Shown: positions 36,335 to 46,584, counted from the first letter of the stretch. The stretch is DNA of 64,000 bases from Singulisphaera sp. GP187 (GCA_943328915.2 CALQBW020000002.1:1-64000); one strand, 5' to 3'. Made by a program: numbers and translations. Notes: generated from the sequence alone by a model not told the origin.

Positions 36335-39300
36335 TTAGTCGGAGGTATTTCCCCAACTAAATTCAAACGTAAAGTGATATTCGTGGTGATTGAGCTGGTA
36401 TGACGGAAGCGTGTCGACCATCAACCCAGTTCCCAACCCCCGCATCCCATGATCGAGAGTGAGGATGATTTCGGGGCGGGCATGGAGCTCGGGGGTAAAT
36501 TTGGCCGCTTCCAAATCGGCATCGCGGTAATGGAGCGCATTAAAACCAAACAAGGCATCGCCACGAATGGTAAGGGTCTGGCCGGCGTTGTCGGACAAAC
36601 TGAGCCAGCGTACGTCGCTTTTATGCCCGTTTTCTTGGGGCATGATATAAGGCGTGTATTGGTCAGTGACGCTGCTGTGGTATGTACCCACCATGCTACT
36701 CGCGTTGCGATCGCTATAGTTTTCGTGGGGACCACGGCCATACCAGGCAATCGCTTCAAAGGCGGGGTCGAGTTGCAGGGTAATCCCGATACGGGGCAAA
36801 TCAACCAAATCAGGGGCGAGAATGACGTGCGTACTGATGCGTAAGCTGCCCGTGTCGGTCAAGGTGTAGGTGTGGGTGGTTTGGACGTCGTCCCAGTGCT
36901 CGCGCCCGGTGGCACCGGTACGTACTTCGATACAATGCGCACCTGTAGGAGTGACAATCGCTTGCACGGCAGTGACGCGGTATTGTAATTGGGTGAGCCC
37001 CACACTGCGCCAGAGTGGGAAGGCCTGCAAGCGCATCATGGCGAACATTTCTTGCAGGTGGTCGTTGTCGGTAGGGGCCCGCCACAGGTTGAGTTGTGGG
37101 CCGGCAATAATTGCTTGGCGCTGGTTGAATTCGCTCAACTCGCCGGTGGTGCGATCAATAAATACCCGGTGTTGGTTATTGGTAAGGATCAGGTGGGTCT
37201 GACTGACGCTCCTGACGGTATGATTGGCGGTTTGTGGTACTGGTGCAAAGATCGTGACAGGCCCTGCGATTTGATCCCATGCGACAATATGCCCTGCCGG
37301 CGCCCAATAACTATCGGCGGTGGTGGCAAAGGCAAATTCCACAAAGGCTTCGCCGCTGACGGGCCATTGCACGGGGATAGTGATTGTCCCGGCGGATTGG
37401 GGGGCGATAGCGGGGATAGTGATCGTGCCGGTATGGGCGACAGTGCCGTCAACCACGATGCGCCAGGTGCCATGCAAATCGGCGAGGGTGGCATAAAACC
37501 GCCGATTTTCGATGCCAAATACCCCATTGGCACTGTCGCTGGCGCTGACACGCACTGGGCGCGCCAGATACATGAATTCACGCATGCCGGGGTGGGGCGT
37601 GCGGTCGGGCCAGACCATGCCGTCGGCCACAAAGTTGCCGTCGTTAGGCACATCGCCGAAGCTGCCGCCATAGACCCAGTATGCTTCACCGGAAGGAGTA
37701 TGCATGCGGATCCCATGGTCGAGCCATTCCCAAATAAATCCTCCTTGCAGGCCATGATGTTGCTCGAATGCGGCGTAATAGTCGGCCAGCGAGCCGCTAC
37801 TGTTGCCCATGGCGTGGGCGTATTCACACAAAATCAACGGCCGCGGGTCATTGGTGGTACTGACCCATTTCACGATGTCGCTGATGGGGGCATACATGGG
37901 CGCCACAATGTCGGTGACGGTATGTCCCCGCTTCCAATGATTTAACGTACCGTTGAAGGTGATGCTTTGGTCGTTGTTGAATGGACTGACCGCCCCTTCG
38001 TATTGGATGGGGCGGGTGGGGTCGGTATGGCGAATCCAGGCGGCAGTGGTTTCGTGGTTGATGCCGTAGCCACTTTCGTTGCCCAGCGACCAAACAATCA
38101 CGCTGGGGTGGTTTTTGTCACGTGCCACCATATTGCTGACCCGCTCGAGGTAGGCGGCGCTGACCCGCGATTCTTGGCTCAGGCGAAGCAAGGCGTGGTG
38201 CTCGATATTGGCTTCATCGACCACAAATAGGCCGTATTGGTCGCACAAATCGAGCCAATAGGGGTGGTTGGGGTAGTGCGAGCAGCGTACGGCATTGATG
38301 TTGTGGGCCTTCATCGTTTGAATGTCGCGCTCCATCATGGCTCGTGGTACCGCTTTGCCGAATTCATCGCTGTGCTCGTGATAATTGACGCCATGTACAA
38401 AAATCGGCTGGCGATTGACACGCAATTCGCGATTGGTGATATCGACGATACGGAAGCCGATGCGTACCGCCGTGCTGATGCTGGTGCCGGCGGCGTCGAG
38501 GGTGACAATCAAGGTGTAGAGGTGGGGCGTTTCGGTGTTCCAGCAGGCTGGTTGATCGACTGTCGCCACGAGCGTTGCATTGGCGGTGTCGCTTGTGGTC
38601 CGTCCCATTGGGAAGCCTGTGGGCGCGCCGGGGACGCCACTGGTGAGGGGCGTAGGGAATACTGCGTTCCCATCGGCCGTAAACAACTGCATGTGGATGG
38701 TGCCACTGGCTTGTTGCCCGAGGGTGCGTACGGTGGTGTGGACGCGGAGCGTGCCCGCGCTAAAATCATCGGCGAGGTCGGTTTGCACGGTGATATCTTG
38801 CAAAAACGTGCTGGGCGTGGTGTAGAGGTAGACGTCGCGGTGAATTCCGGCCTGCCACCAATGATCTTGGTCTTCCAGCCAGCTAGCATCCGAATAGCGT
38901 GGATTGACACACAGTAACTCGTATTCGCCGCCGAGCTGGACTAATTCGGTGATGTCGTATTCGGCAGGGGTGCGACTATCTTTGTTGAAGCCCACAAATG
39001 CGCCGTTGAGATAGACAAACAAGGCCCCTTCGCAGCCCGCAAAATGGAGCACCACCAGTTGTTCGGCCCAGGCAGTTGGCACACGGAAGCGGGTGCGATA
39101 GACGCCGGTAGCGATTGAGGCAGGCAGGTGGGGGAAGGTTTCGGCAAATGGCATTTGGATGTTGGTGTAGTGCGGGCGCATGAACGACTCACCGTCCCAG
39201 GGCTCGTGGCGCAGTTGCATGGTCCAATTGCCGGGAACGGCTAATTGGCGCCACGAGGCGTCGGTGAGGGCATCGAGAGTGACTTCACGGGGGGTATCAA

Positions 39301-39499
39301 ACAAGGTGAAATCCCAGTTGCCGTTGAGACTATGCACGAGTGATGATTGCTCGGCGACTCGCCCAAAAGCGGCTTGGGCCGAGGGAAATGGCCAAAACGT
39401 AGCGTGGGCCGGTAATTTGCGCAAGCTCGGGAGTTCGGGCATTTGCCACGCTGGTTGTTCATTGATCAACAAAAACGGTAATGGAGTTTGATTTGACAT
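36335..39499 (-). CDS. lacZ: Beta-galactosidase, glycoside hydrolase family 2
   Basis: A 1054-residue LacZ-type enzyme that hydrolyses terminal beta-galactosides. Domain order is the usual one: N-terminal sugar-binding jelly roll (GNWTMQLRHEPWDGESFMRP), immunoglobulin-like domain, catalytic barrel (about 330-630) and the large C-terminal beta-sandwich with WYGRGPHENYSDR. The acid/base glutamate lies in VIVWSLGNESGYG and the nucleophile in LILCEYAHAMGNSSG. No signal peptide, so cytoplasmic. AAGGAA precedes the ATG. No permease or repressor is adjacent. Activity on related beta-glycosides is possible. Confidence 0.95.
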   Translation of the reverse strand: MSNQTPLPFLLINEQPAWQMPELPSLRKLPAHATFWPFPSAQAAFGRVAEQSSLVHSLNGNWDFTLFDTPREVTLDALTDASWRQLAVPGNWTMQLRHEPWDGESFMRPHYTNIQMPFAETFPHLPASIATGVYRTRFRVPTAWAEQLVVLHFAGCEGALFVYLNGAFVGFNKDSRTPAEYDITELVQLGGEYELLCVNPRYSDASWLEDQDHWWQAGIHRDVYLYTTPSTFLQDITVQTDLADDFSAGTLRVHTTVRTLGQQASGTIHMQLFTADGNAVFPTPLTSGVPGAPTGFPMGRTTSDTANATLVATVDQPACWNTETPHLYTLIVTLDAAGTSISTAVRIGFRIVDITNRELRVNRQPIFVHGVNYHEHSDEFGKAVPRAMMERDIQTMKAHNINAVRCSHYPNHPYWLDLCDQYGLFVVDEANIEHHALLRLSQESRVSAAYLERVSNMVARDKNHPSVIVWSLGNESGYGINHETTAAWIRHTDPTRPIQYEGAVSPFNNDQSITFNGTLNHWKRGHTVTDIVAPMYAPISDIVKWVSTTNDPRPLILCEYAHAMGNSSGSLADYYAAFEQHHGLQGGFIWEWLDHGIRMHTPSGEAYWVYGGSFGDVPNDGNFVADGMVWPDRTPHPGMREFMYLARPVRVSASDSANGVFGIENRRFYATLADLHGTWRIVVDGTVAHTGTITIPAIAPQSAGTITIPVQWPVSGEAFVEFAFATTADSYWAPAGHIVAWDQIAGPVTIFAPVPQTANHTVRSVSQTHLILTNNQHRVFIDRTTGELSEFNQRQAIIAGPQLNLWRAPTDNDHLQEMFAMMRLQAFPLWRSVGLTQLQYRVTAVQAIVTPTGAHCIEVRTGATGREHWDDVQTTHTYTLTDTGSLRISTHVILAPDLVDLPRIGITLQLDPAFEAIAWYGRGPHENYSDRNASSMVGTYHSSVTDQYTPYIMPQENGHKSDVRWLSLSDNAGQTLTIRGDALFGFNALHYRDADLEAAKFTPELHARPEIILTLDHGMRGLGTGLMVDTLPSYQLNHHEYHFTFEFSWGNTSD

Positions 39500-39721
39500 A
39501 AAAATTCCTTGTGTAACAGGTCAATATAAGTGTTAAAAATTGGTGCATCACGGTTACTGTAGCATTGTGCGTAATTGCTTGTCAAAGCGATTTGTTGCGT
39601 GTTGGCGAAAAGAGTGCCGATACAGAGAAGTGACGAGTCATCGTGCAGGAAGACGAATGATTGTATTGTTTGGATACCGTACAATGCAATGAGCGTAATT
39701 GAAACGAAACGGATGGCTTGT

Positions 39722-40840
39722 ATGACCAACTTTGTCCCGTTTGCTTTAGAACATTATCAATCGCTCCACGAACGGAACGTGGCTTATAATTTGGCCGATA
39801 GTAGTGTCAAATGTGTAACGACCCGCGAATGGCTCAACGAAGATGAAATAGAATCGTTGCTCGACACGGGGCTTTTTTATCCAGAAGTCAACGGAACGAC
39901 GGCCCTCCGTAATGGAATTGCCGATTTGTATAACGGTGCCACTGCCGCCAATGTGCTGGTGACCGTAGGTGCATCGCAAGCCAATAGCATGGTGTGTCAG
40001 ACATTGTTGGCGCCTGGTGATGAGGTGGTAGTAATGTCGCCCGGCTACCGCCAAATCTGGGGCACTGCCCAAAACATGGGCTGTGTGGTGCGTGATTTGC
40101 CATTGCGTGCCGATGCCGGTTGGCGCATTGACCTCGATGCCCTTGACCGAGTGGTGACACCCCGTACCAAGCTGGTAGCGATTGTCAACCCCAACAATCC
40201 CACTGGGACGGTGATGACCCCGCACGAAATGCAACGGGTGGTGGCGGCCTGCGCCCGGGTAGGTGCCTGGTTGCATGTCGACGAGGTCTATCATGGCACC
40301 GAGCATCCTGGGGTGGCCGATACCCCGACGTTTTGGGGGATGTACGACCGCGTCATCTGCACCAACAGTTTTTCCAAAGCATATGGACTCAGTGGTTTGC
40401 GGGTCGGTTGGGCGCTGACGACTCCGCACATGGCCGATGAACTCTGGCGCCGGCACGAATATGCGGTCATTGCAGCGGCCGCCCCCAGTATGACCTTGGC
40501 TGAAATCGCCCTCAAGCCGGCTAAGCGCCTGCAACTGTTGCAACGCCAACGCCAAATCACCCAAGCGGGCTTGGCCGTGTTGCATGAATGGTTGGCGACG
40601 CAAGCAGGGGTGTTTAGTCTGCAACCGGCCCAAGCCACCAGCATCGCCTTTGTGCGCTACCACCGTGACTTGCCGTCGTATGATGTGGCCGAAGCGATTC
40701 GCCAACAGGCGTCGGTATTAGTGGCACCAGGCAGTACACTGGGGGCTGAGGGGCATCTGCGCATCACGGTGGGTTATGAAGCCGACAAGGTACGCACGGC
40801 ATTGACCAAAATCGGTCAGGTAGTGGCCGGATTACGCTAA
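39722..40840 (+). CDS. PLP-dependent aminotransferase, class I/II
   Basis: 372 residues of the fold-type I aminotransferase family. Key segments are TVGASQANSMVCQTLLAPGD, VAIVNPNNPTGTVM, HVDEVYHGTE with the PLP aspartate, and TNSFSKAYGLSGLRVGWALT carrying the Schiff-base lysine. The C-terminus has RITVGYE with the carboxylate-binding arginine. It resembles the group that includes capreomycidine synthase and aspartate-type enzymes; the substrate is not clear. Start uncertain: in-frame ATGs at 39689, 39713 and 39722 all lack a strong ribosome site; I took the last because the homologous region begins there. The next gene follows after 14 bases. Confidence 0.87.
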   Translation: MTNFVPFALEHYQSLHERNVAYNLADSSVKCVTTREWLNEDEIESLLDTGLFYPEVNGTTALRNGIADLYNGATAANVLVTVGASQANSMVCQTLLAPGDEVVVMSPGYRQIWGTAQNMGCVVRDLPLRADAGWRIDLDALDRVVTPRTKLVAIVNPNNPTGTVMTPHEMQRVVAACARVGAWLHVDEVYHGTEHPGVADTPTFWGMYDRVICTNSFSKAYGLSGLRVGWALTTPHMADELWRRHEYAVIAAAAPSMTLAEIALKPAKRLQLLQRQRQITQAGLAVLHEWLATQAGVFSLQPAQATSIAFVRYHRDLPSYDVAEAIRQQASVLVAPGSTLGAEGHLRITVGYEADKVRTALTKIGQVVAGLR

Positions 40841-40854
40841 ACGCAAGGAGGACA

Positions 40855-41643
40855 ATGATGTCACAACTTGATCAAGTAATTGCCGAATGTCTGCCGTTGA
40901 TGTTGGCGATGGGGAGTGGGCGCTGTGCAGTGACGATGGGTGGGTCGCGAGGCAAACAGACTGCCGATGAGCGCTCCGATATCGACTTTCGCTTGTTTTG
41001 TGATGAAACAGTGGGCAAACCGTATAGTGCTGAATCTCCCACCTGGCTGGCGTTTTGTGCGGCAGTGGAGCGTTGGCGTGCTGTGGGTGTCAATATTGAT
41101 TACGTGTGGGTGCGTAGCGTGGCTGACATCGATGCCCAACTCGATAGCTGGTTACGGGGCGACATGCCCAAGGTTGATCATGTCTGGACCTTGTGGGGCT
41201 ATCATTTTTTGACCGATATTGGCAATCAAGTGGTGATTACTGATCCCGACGGACTCATCGCCATGTGGCAAATGCGTTTAGTGCCTTACCCTGGGGCGTT
41301 ACAACAGGCGATATTCAAAAAACATGCCGAATCGTTGCGTTATTGGCGGCATGATTATCATTACCGTAATAAAGTTGAACGTGGTGATGTAGTGTTTTTG
41401 GCAAGTATTACGCCACGGCTCATCAATGACATTATGCAAGTATTGTTTGCGCTCAATCAAACCTACTTTGTGGGTGACGGCAACAATTTGTATTATTGTG
41501 GAAAATTTGCGGTATTGCCCGATGCGTTTGCGGCGCGGGTACGCGAGATTTTGTACCCGGCGCCATATCCCGAGCGTTTTACGCATCAGTATGCACAATT
41601 AGGTGAATTAATCGATGAGGTGTTGGGTTTGATTCCGGCATAG
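40855..41643 (+). CDS. Nucleotidyltransferase-domain protein
   Basis: 262 residues. The N-terminal 110 residues have the polymerase-beta-type nucleotidyltransferase motif GGSRGKQTADERSDIDFRLF, with GS and the DxD metal pair, and a third aspartate in VNIDYVWV. The C-terminal helical half (YWRHDYHYRNKVERGD, NDIMQVLFALN) resembles the helical domain of aminoglycoside adenylyltransferases and related proteins. It could modify a small molecule or act as part of a MNT-like system, but no HEPN partner is adjacent. A near-perfect AAGGAGG lies before the ATG. Co-transcribed with the aminotransferase. Confidence 0.8.
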   Translation: MMSQLDQVIAECLPLMLAMGSGRCAVTMGGSRGKQTADERSDIDFRLFCDETVGKPYSAESPTWLAFCAAVERWRAVGVNIDYVWVRSVADIDAQLDSWLRGDMPKVDHVWTLWGYHFLTDIGNQVVITDPDGLIAMWQMRLVPYPGALQQAIFKKHAESLRYWRHDYHYRNKVERGDVVFLASITPRLINDIMQVLFALNQTYFVGDGNNLYYCGKFAVLPDAFAARVREILYPAPYPERFTHQYAQLGELIDEVLGLIPA

Positions 41644-41721
41644 ATGTGGGGTGTTTTGGGTTGCCAAAACTGTGCTATTGTAGTGCGTATACCGCGTGGG
41701 TGGAACAGGTAAAGGATTCCC

Positions 41722-42465
41722 ATGACTACAAGTCAGATTTTCTTGGTAACATCGACGTTTTTGGCGTGTGCGGTCGAAATGGTAGAAGCCTTGACGATTG
41801 TGTTGGCAACGGGAATTACCCGGGGTTGGCGTTCGTCGTTGATTGGGACATTGGCGGCATTGGCAACACTCGCGGTGATAGTGGCGATTTTGGGACCCGC
41901 GATTGCGTTGGTTCCGATCCATTCGATGCAGTTGGTTGTCGGCACCTTGATGCTGATTTTTGGATTGCAGTGGTTGCGCAAGGCGATATTACGTGCATCG
42001 GGACGCAAAGCGATGCACGACGAAGATGCGATTTTTGCGGCAGAGCAAGCCGAAGCGCGCAAACATGGTCGTGACGAGCGAGCTGGTCTCGATTGGTATT
42101 CGTTTACGATTTGCTTCAAGGGTGTCTTTCTCGAAGGGTTAGAAGTAGCCTTTATTACTATTACCTTTGGGGCTGCCCAACAAAACGTCGGACTCGCAGT
42201 CTGGGGTGCGGCAGCAGCATTGATTATCGTCCTCCTCGCCGGAGTTTTGCTCCATCGTCCACTCAGTCGCGTGCCCGAAAATACCCTTAAATACGTGGTG
42301 GGGTTGTTGTTGACCAGCTTCGGTACCTTTTGGTCGGCCGAGGGGATGGGGGTTGAATGGCCTGGCACTGATTTGGCGTTGCTCGGTTTACTCGGATTCT
42401 ACGCCATCGTGGCGTTTGTGTTGGTGCGACAATTGCGTGCACCGCAAGCGGTGAGGGTAGCATGA
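41722..42465 (+). CDS. COG4280-like multi-pass membrane protein
   Basis: 247 residues with about six or seven membrane helices. Two half repeats each carry an acidic helix, FLACAVEMVEALTIVLATG near the start and FKGVFLEGLEVAFITITFG in the middle, the arrangement of the COG4280 family and reminiscent of FTR1/TMEM165-type cation transporters. A charged cytoplasmic loop (about 100-125) separates the halves. Function is unproven; metal ion transport is a guess based on the paired acidic helices. AAAGGA precedes the ATG. Its stop overlaps the next ATG (ATGA), so both are translated together. Confidence 0.8.
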   Translation: MTTSQIFLVTSTFLACAVEMVEALTIVLATGITRGWRSSLIGTLAALATLAVIVAILGPAIALVPIHSMQLVVGTLMLIFGLQWLRKAILRASGRKAMHDEDAIFAAEQAEARKHGRDERAGLDWYSFTICFKGVFLEGLEVAFITITFGAAQQNVGLAVWGAAAALIIVLLAGVLLHRPLSRVPENTLKYVVGLLLTSFGTFWSAEGMGVEWPGTDLALLGLLGFYAIVAFVLVRQLRAPQAVRVA

Positions 42466-42653
42466 AGTACATTATTGCATTTGCCGAGTTTTGGATTGAT
42501 TTTATTGTGGGTGATGATTGGCGTATCGCCGTCGCCGTTGTCGTTGGGCTGGCAATCACCACTGCGTTGGTGCGGTTGGGGATTCCTGCTTGGTGGGTGA
42601 TGCCCGTCGGGATTGCTGGTTATCTTGGGGTATCGATGACACGCAAAAAATAA
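42462..42653 (+). CDS. Small membrane protein coupled to the COG4280 gene
   Basis: 63 residues with two hydrophobic helices (about 22-38 and 43-58) and a basic end MTRKK. The N-terminal FAEFWIDFIVGDDWRIAVAV is amphipathic. It starts in the ATGA overlap with the preceding gene, and a strong terminator follows, so the two-gene unit is closed. Probably an accessory subunit of the transporter-like protein. Confidence 0.75.
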   Translation: MKYIIAFAEFWIDFIVGDDWRIAVAVVVGLAITTALVRLGIPAWWVMPVGIAGYLGVSMTRKK

Positions 42654-42682
42654 CGGTTCGGAATCGATTTGAATAGTAAGGT

Positions 42683-42722
42683 CCCCTCGTGACAAGCGAA
42701 TCTGTTACGAGGGGTTCTTCTT
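42683..42722 (+). terminator. Terminator after the COG4280 pair
   Basis: CCCCTCGT pairs with ACGAGGGG (42683-42690 and 42707-42714), continued by ACA/TGT, followed by the T-rich TTCTTCTT. Confidence 0.85.
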
Positions 42723-43025
42723 TCTGATTAAAATTGTTTGCTTCATTGAAACAACATCCAACAAGCAGTCCAATCCTCGGAGATTTTACTCTCTCAGGGT
42801 GGATTGTGTACGCTTATTAGGGTGGGCCGATTTAGTATGTTGATTGCGCTTGGGCGCAAATGGTTAGCGTTAATTTTCCTGTGTTTAGCGGATTTTTGGC
42901 AGTCCCCAATGGGTGGAACATGAGGCAATTCAATAACACGTTACGAATTTGCCGTTGCTGCAAACAGGACCCACTTCAGGAGAAGTGCGTGTATATCGTA
43001 TCGGTGTTTGGTGAGTTTACAAAGT
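42723..43025. other. Intergenic region, no gene seen
   Basis: About 300 bases between the COG4280 terminator and the stop of the minus-strand flavoprotein gene. A 28-codon frame starting at 42838 is hydrophobic but has no ribosome site, and I do not support it. A short hairpin (CACTTCAGGAGAAGTG, near 42971-42986) is the only structure seen. Confidence 0.4.
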
Positions 43026-44357
43026 TCACGTGGTAGCAAATACGTCATTTGCCAAGGTTACTGCTTGGGTACGGATGTCGGGGATGGCAATGCATTCCCA
43101 AGCATACCCTTTGCGCGGTGGTCCCAGCGTCCATAACCAGGGAATCACCTGTTGTTGCTGATCTATTAGATGTCCATGTGCGTCGACCGCGATGCCAAGT
43201 TGGATGTCGTCGGCTGCCAAGATCCCTTTTTGGCGTAATCTAGCTACAAGGGAATTATCTATCAGGGCATAATCGCTGAGGGGACCCGTACAATTAATGA
43301 CATATGCGGCGGTCAAGGTGCGTGTAGTATTCGTATGGCGATGCAGGACTGAGAGATCAACTGCACTGACTTGTTCTTGATAATCTGTGACTCGTCCTGC
43401 GATGACGTGTAAATGGGGCGTTGCGTTGATTATGCCGGCAATTTCGGGGGCAATCCGGTGGCGATAGATATCCCAGTGAGCCCGCACATGCCGCAAAAAA
43501 CGCCGTTTTTCGATGAGGGACCAGTGGGTCCAGATGTGTTGGTTATGCGGTCGCAAAGAATCGATCACTGCGTGCCACGGGATGCCAGCTGCGAGCGCCT
43601 TGGCAACCTCAGCCCGTACCAGGCGCATCAGTGCGGCAACAGACCATCCATAGTGCGCACTCGTAATAACGGATGGATAACTCTGGCGCGGTATATGCGT
43701 TTGTGGCACGAGCCCATGGCGCGATAGAGCAAAAATATTGCCACAATGGCCGTGATGTTGCAGTGCCACGACCGTATCGACCATGGTTAAGCCGCTGCCG
43801 ATGATAATAACGTCGTCTTCGGGTGTCACCTTGGATGTGATTGCGTGCCAATCATACCCACTCAACATGCGATTTGGGTTGGAAGCCCAGCGTGCCAGTG
43901 GATTGGCAATGGGCGCATGACCGAGCGCCAAAATGACATGATCAGCACGGTATTGTTGGCCATTTTCACACACCACAATACGGTGTTTTGGGTCAATATC
44001 TGTGACTGAAGAGGGGATGAACGCATACTGTCCGTTACTTTGCCGGATGGCTTCCGTTAATGAGTCTTGCAAATAGCGTGCATACCATGTTCGAGGGACA
44101 AATGCTTCCCCATTGGAGATATGGTTGTTTTTGGTGAGCCATTCTACAAAATGATTTGGTTGGTCAGCGTAGGCGCTCATCTGGATCGCCCGCACATTTA
44201 ATAACAATGCTTCATTCGTGGTGCTATAGGCTACCCCGGCTCCGATAGGGCTTATGCCATCCATAAGCGTCACCTGCGTGGTTGCATCTGCTTGGCGGAG
44301 GATACAGAGTGCGGTGAGTATTCCGGTGGCCCCGGCTCCCACAATGATGATGCGCAA
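43026..44357 (-). CDS. COG4529-family FAD/NAD(P)-binding protein, TTG start
   Basis: A 443-residue flavoprotein. The N-terminal FAD motif is IIIVGAGATGILTALCIL, followed by GAGVAYSTTNEALLLNV, the form found in COG4529 proteins (NAD_binding_9). A second Rossmann motif DDVIIIGSGLTMVDTVVAL near residue 190 should bind NAD(P). The chemistry is unknown; relatives are annotated as hydroxylase-like. I start it at a TTG (44357) with GAGGAA 5 bases upstream, giving MRIIIVG as in relatives; the TTG four codons earlier lacks a properly spaced site. The gene stands alone. Confidence 0.82.
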   Translation of the reverse strand: MRIIIVGAGATGILTALCILRQADATTQVTLMDGISPIGAGVAYSTTNEALLLNVRAIQMSAYADQPNHFVEWLTKNNHISNGEAFVPRTWYARYLQDSLTEAIRQSNGQYAFIPSSVTDIDPKHRIVVCENGQQYRADHVILALGHAPIANPLARWASNPNRMLSGYDWHAITSKVTPEDDVIIIGSGLTMVDTVVALQHHGHCGNIFALSRHGLVPQTHIPRQSYPSVITSAHYGWSVAALMRLVRAEVAKALAAGIPWHAVIDSLRPHNQHIWTHWSLIEKRRFLRHVRAHWDIYRHRIAPEIAGIINATPHLHVIAGRVTDYQEQVSAVDLSVLHRHTNTTRTLTAAYVINCTGPLSDYALIDNSLVARLRQKGILAADDIQLGIAVDAHGHLIDQQQQVIPWLWTLGPPRKGYAWECIAIPDIRTQAVTLANDVFATT

Positions 44358-44668
44358 TAGTTTCCTCAATTCCTCGTCATTATTTGTTTCCCATTTATTA
44401 TAATATTATTAAATCAAATCAATTGGATTTAGGTATTTTTGCAATTGGGAGCAAATTATACATCCAAAGTGGTCATTATCTGTAGATACATATATTTTTT
44501 AGAGTGGTAATGGGGTAAGAAATGCCGTATCTGACATTGCACACGTGAATTGTGGTGCAAAAAAATGGATGAAAGAGGTGTCAACGGATGTGCCACTATG
44601 TGCTTTGCGTCTAATCAGAATACCTCGTATGATAAATAGTAATGAGATAGCGCAGATGTAGGTGAGTA
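44358..44668. other. Intergenic region between divergent genes, no gene seen
   Basis: AT-rich, notably around 44395-44500. It must contain the promoters of the flavoprotein gene and aroC, but no -10/-35 pair is convincing. No open frame with a ribosome site was found. Confidence 0.4.
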
Positions 44669-45739
44669 ATGGCAGGCAATACATTTGGCAGTGTGTTTCG
44701 CGTCAGTACGTTTGGAGAATCACACGGGCCGGCGGTAGGCTGTATTCTCGATGGCTGTCCTGCCGGGATAGCGCTCGATGAAGCGGTGATTCAACGTGAA
44801 CTCGACCGCCGCAGGGTGGGACAGAGCAAAGTTTCGTCACAACGCCGCGAGCCTGATGTGGTCCAAATACTGTCGGGAGTGTTTGAAGGCCGGACCACTG
44901 GCGCTTCTATCGCGATGGTGGTGTTGAATACGGACGCCAAATCACAACACTATGACAACATAAAAGATTCCTACCGACCAGGTCATGCCGATTTTAGTTG
45001 GGATGTCAAATATGGCTTTCGCGACCATCGCGGTGGTGGGCGCTCGAGTGCCCGCGAAACGATTGGCCGGGTGGCAGCTGGTGCAATTGCGCTCCAGTTA
45101 TTGGCACATTTTGGCATCAAAGTAATCGCTTGGGTACAACAATGTGCCCATGTGCGTGCCCAAACTCACGACGAATCACAAATCGAACAAAATATCATGC
45201 GTTGCCCCGACCCGGTCGCGGCTGAGCATATGATTGCATTGGTCGATGAAGCCCGCAAAAATCTCGACTCCCTCGGTGGGATAGTCGAAATCCGGGCCCG
45301 GGGCGTGCCGGCAGGCCTTGGCGAACCAGTCTTTGATAAGCTCCAAGCCGATATCGCTAAAGCAATGTTTAGTATTCCGGCAATCAAAGGCCTCGAATTT
45401 GGTGAAGGCTTTGCGGTGGCAACGATGCCCGCATCGCAACATAATGACCCGTTCGTCCGCAATCCCGATGGGAGCATTGGCACGGCTAGTAATCATCATG
45501 GCGGGATTTTGGGGGGGATTAGTACGGGTCAAGAAATAGTGCTGCGGATAGCAGCCAAGCCACCAGCATCGATTGCTCGCCCGCAACAAACCGTCGACCG
45601 TGAGGGCACCCCCACCCAAATCGAAATCCACGGCCGCCATGACCCGACCGTCCTGCCCCGTCTCGTGCCGATTGCCGAAGCAATGCTAGCCTTGGTACTT
45701 GCCGATCATTTGCTCCGTCAACGTCTCGCACGGGTGTAA
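44669..45739 (+). CDS. aroC: Chorismate synthase
   Basis: Makes chorismate from EPSP with reduced FMN. The 356-residue sequence includes the three family signatures: [36 protein letters not shown] (FMN site) and the C-terminal [17 protein letters not shown]. The histidines in SHG and RHDP correspond to catalytic ones. GTAGGTGAGT precedes the ATG. It lies 26 bases before mutM. It completes the pathway started by aroK and aroB at 19371. Confidence 0.97.
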   Translation: MAGNTFGSVFRVSTFGESHGPAVGCILDGCPAGIALDEAVIQRELDRRRVGQSKVSSQRREPDVVQILSGVFEGRTTGASIAMVVLNTDAKSQHYDNIKDSYRPGHADFSWDVKYGFRDHRGGGRSSARETIGRVAAGAIALQLLAHFGIKVIAWVQQCAHVRAQTHDESQIEQNIMRCPDPVAAEHMIALVDEARKNLDSLGGIVEIRARGVPAGLGEPVFDKLQADIAKAMFSIPAIKGLEFGEGFAVATMPASQHNDPFVRNPDGSIGTASNHHGGILGGISTGQEIVLRIAAKPPASIARPQQTVDREGTPTQIEIHGRHDPTVLPRLVPIAEAMLALVLADHLLRQRLARV

Positions 45740-45765
45740 TTGCAGGGAATAAAGGAATACATATT

Positions 45766-46584
45766 GTGCCTGAATTACCTGAAGTAGAGCAGGCTGCCCG
45801 GACTTTGGGCGAACAAATTGTCGGTGCTTGTTTTGATGGCACGATCCGCTGCAGTTGGCTCAAAACCATCGAAGGCTATGCGCCGGAGCTCCTCGCCACC
45901 CAACTCGCCGACGTCATGGTCACTGGCTGGCGCCGGCGTGCCAAATGGATTTTGCTCAGCCTCGACAATCAGATGACAATGGCAGCCCATTTGCGGATGA
46001 CGGGGCGCTTTGTGGTGTGTGGGCGTGATGAGGCTGACATTCCCCAGCAACGGGTGGCCTTTGGGTTGTGTGATGGTCGCGAGGTGCGCTTTGTCGACCA
46101 ACGCAAATTCGGGCGGATTCGCTTGCTTACACCCCCCGAATTACATCAACTCGAAGACGCACATGGGTATGAACCCTTTGACGTCGTATTGACTGCGACG
46201 GTGTTTTTTTCGTTGACCCAATCAACCCAACGCATCATCAAAGCAGTATTGCTCGACCAAACGGTGCTCGCAGGCATCGGCAATATCTATGCCGACGAGG
46301 CATTGTGGCGTGCCCAAATCCACCCTCAATTCCCCGCCAACCAACTGACACTTGTGCACGTGACACGTCTGCTTGACGCGATTCAGACCGTGTTGCGTCA
46401 AGCAATGACGAATGGTGGCAGCACCCTGCGCGATTATCGTGATAGTTATGGGGCCAAAGGCACCCAACAAGATAATTTCATGGCATATGACCGCACCAAT
46501 CAACCGTGCTACCGCTGTGGTACCCCGATTGTCAAAATGGTTGTGGCGCAACGGGGCACGCATTTTTGTCCGCAATGCCAGTAG
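45766..46584 (+). CDS. mutM: Formamidopyrimidine-DNA glycosylase
   Basis: Excises oxidised purines such as 8-oxoguanine. The 272-residue enzyme begins (M)PELPEVEQAARTL, where the proline after the start is the catalytic nucleophile. It has the beta-hairpin lysine RRAKWILLSL, GIGNIYADEALWRAQIHP (helix-two-turn-helix) and a C-terminal zinc finger CYRCGTPI...HFCPQCQ. The start codon is GTG with AAAGGA upstream. The last 15 bases, including the stop, form the left arm of a 23-bp perfect inverted repeat, so the final four residues PQCQ are encoded by that repeat; the zinc cysteine in CPQC lies in it. Confidence 0.97.
   Translation: MPELPEVEQAARTLGEQIVGACFDGTIRCSWLKTIEGYAPELLATQLADVMVTGWRRRAKWILLSLDNQMTMAAHLRMTGRFVVCGRDEADIPQQRVAFGLCDGREVRFVDQRKFGRIRLLTPPELHQLEDAHGYEPFDVVLTATVFFSLTQSTQRIIKAVLLDQTVLAGIGNIYADEALWRAQIHPQFPANQLTLVHVTRLLDAIQTVLRQAMTNGGSTLRDYRDSYGAKGTQQDNFMAYDRTNQPCYRCGTPIVKMVVAQRGTHFCPQCQ

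Noticed and set aside
36989-37945. Plus-strand open frame of 318 codons inside lacZ
   Set aside because: Antisense to lacZ, whose motifs are intact; composition is the glycine- and aspartate-rich pattern typical of shadows.
39746-40705. Minus-strand open frame of 319 codons over the aminotransferase gene
   Set aside because: Antisense shadow of a gene with clear PLP motifs.
40855-41643. MNT/HEPN toxin-antitoxin pair
   Set aside because: The protein is much longer than MNT antitoxins and no HEPN gene is adjacent; it follows an aminotransferase instead.
42838-42924. Short hydrophobic 28-codon frame in a spacer
   Set aside because: No ribosome site, no promoter match and no recognised family.
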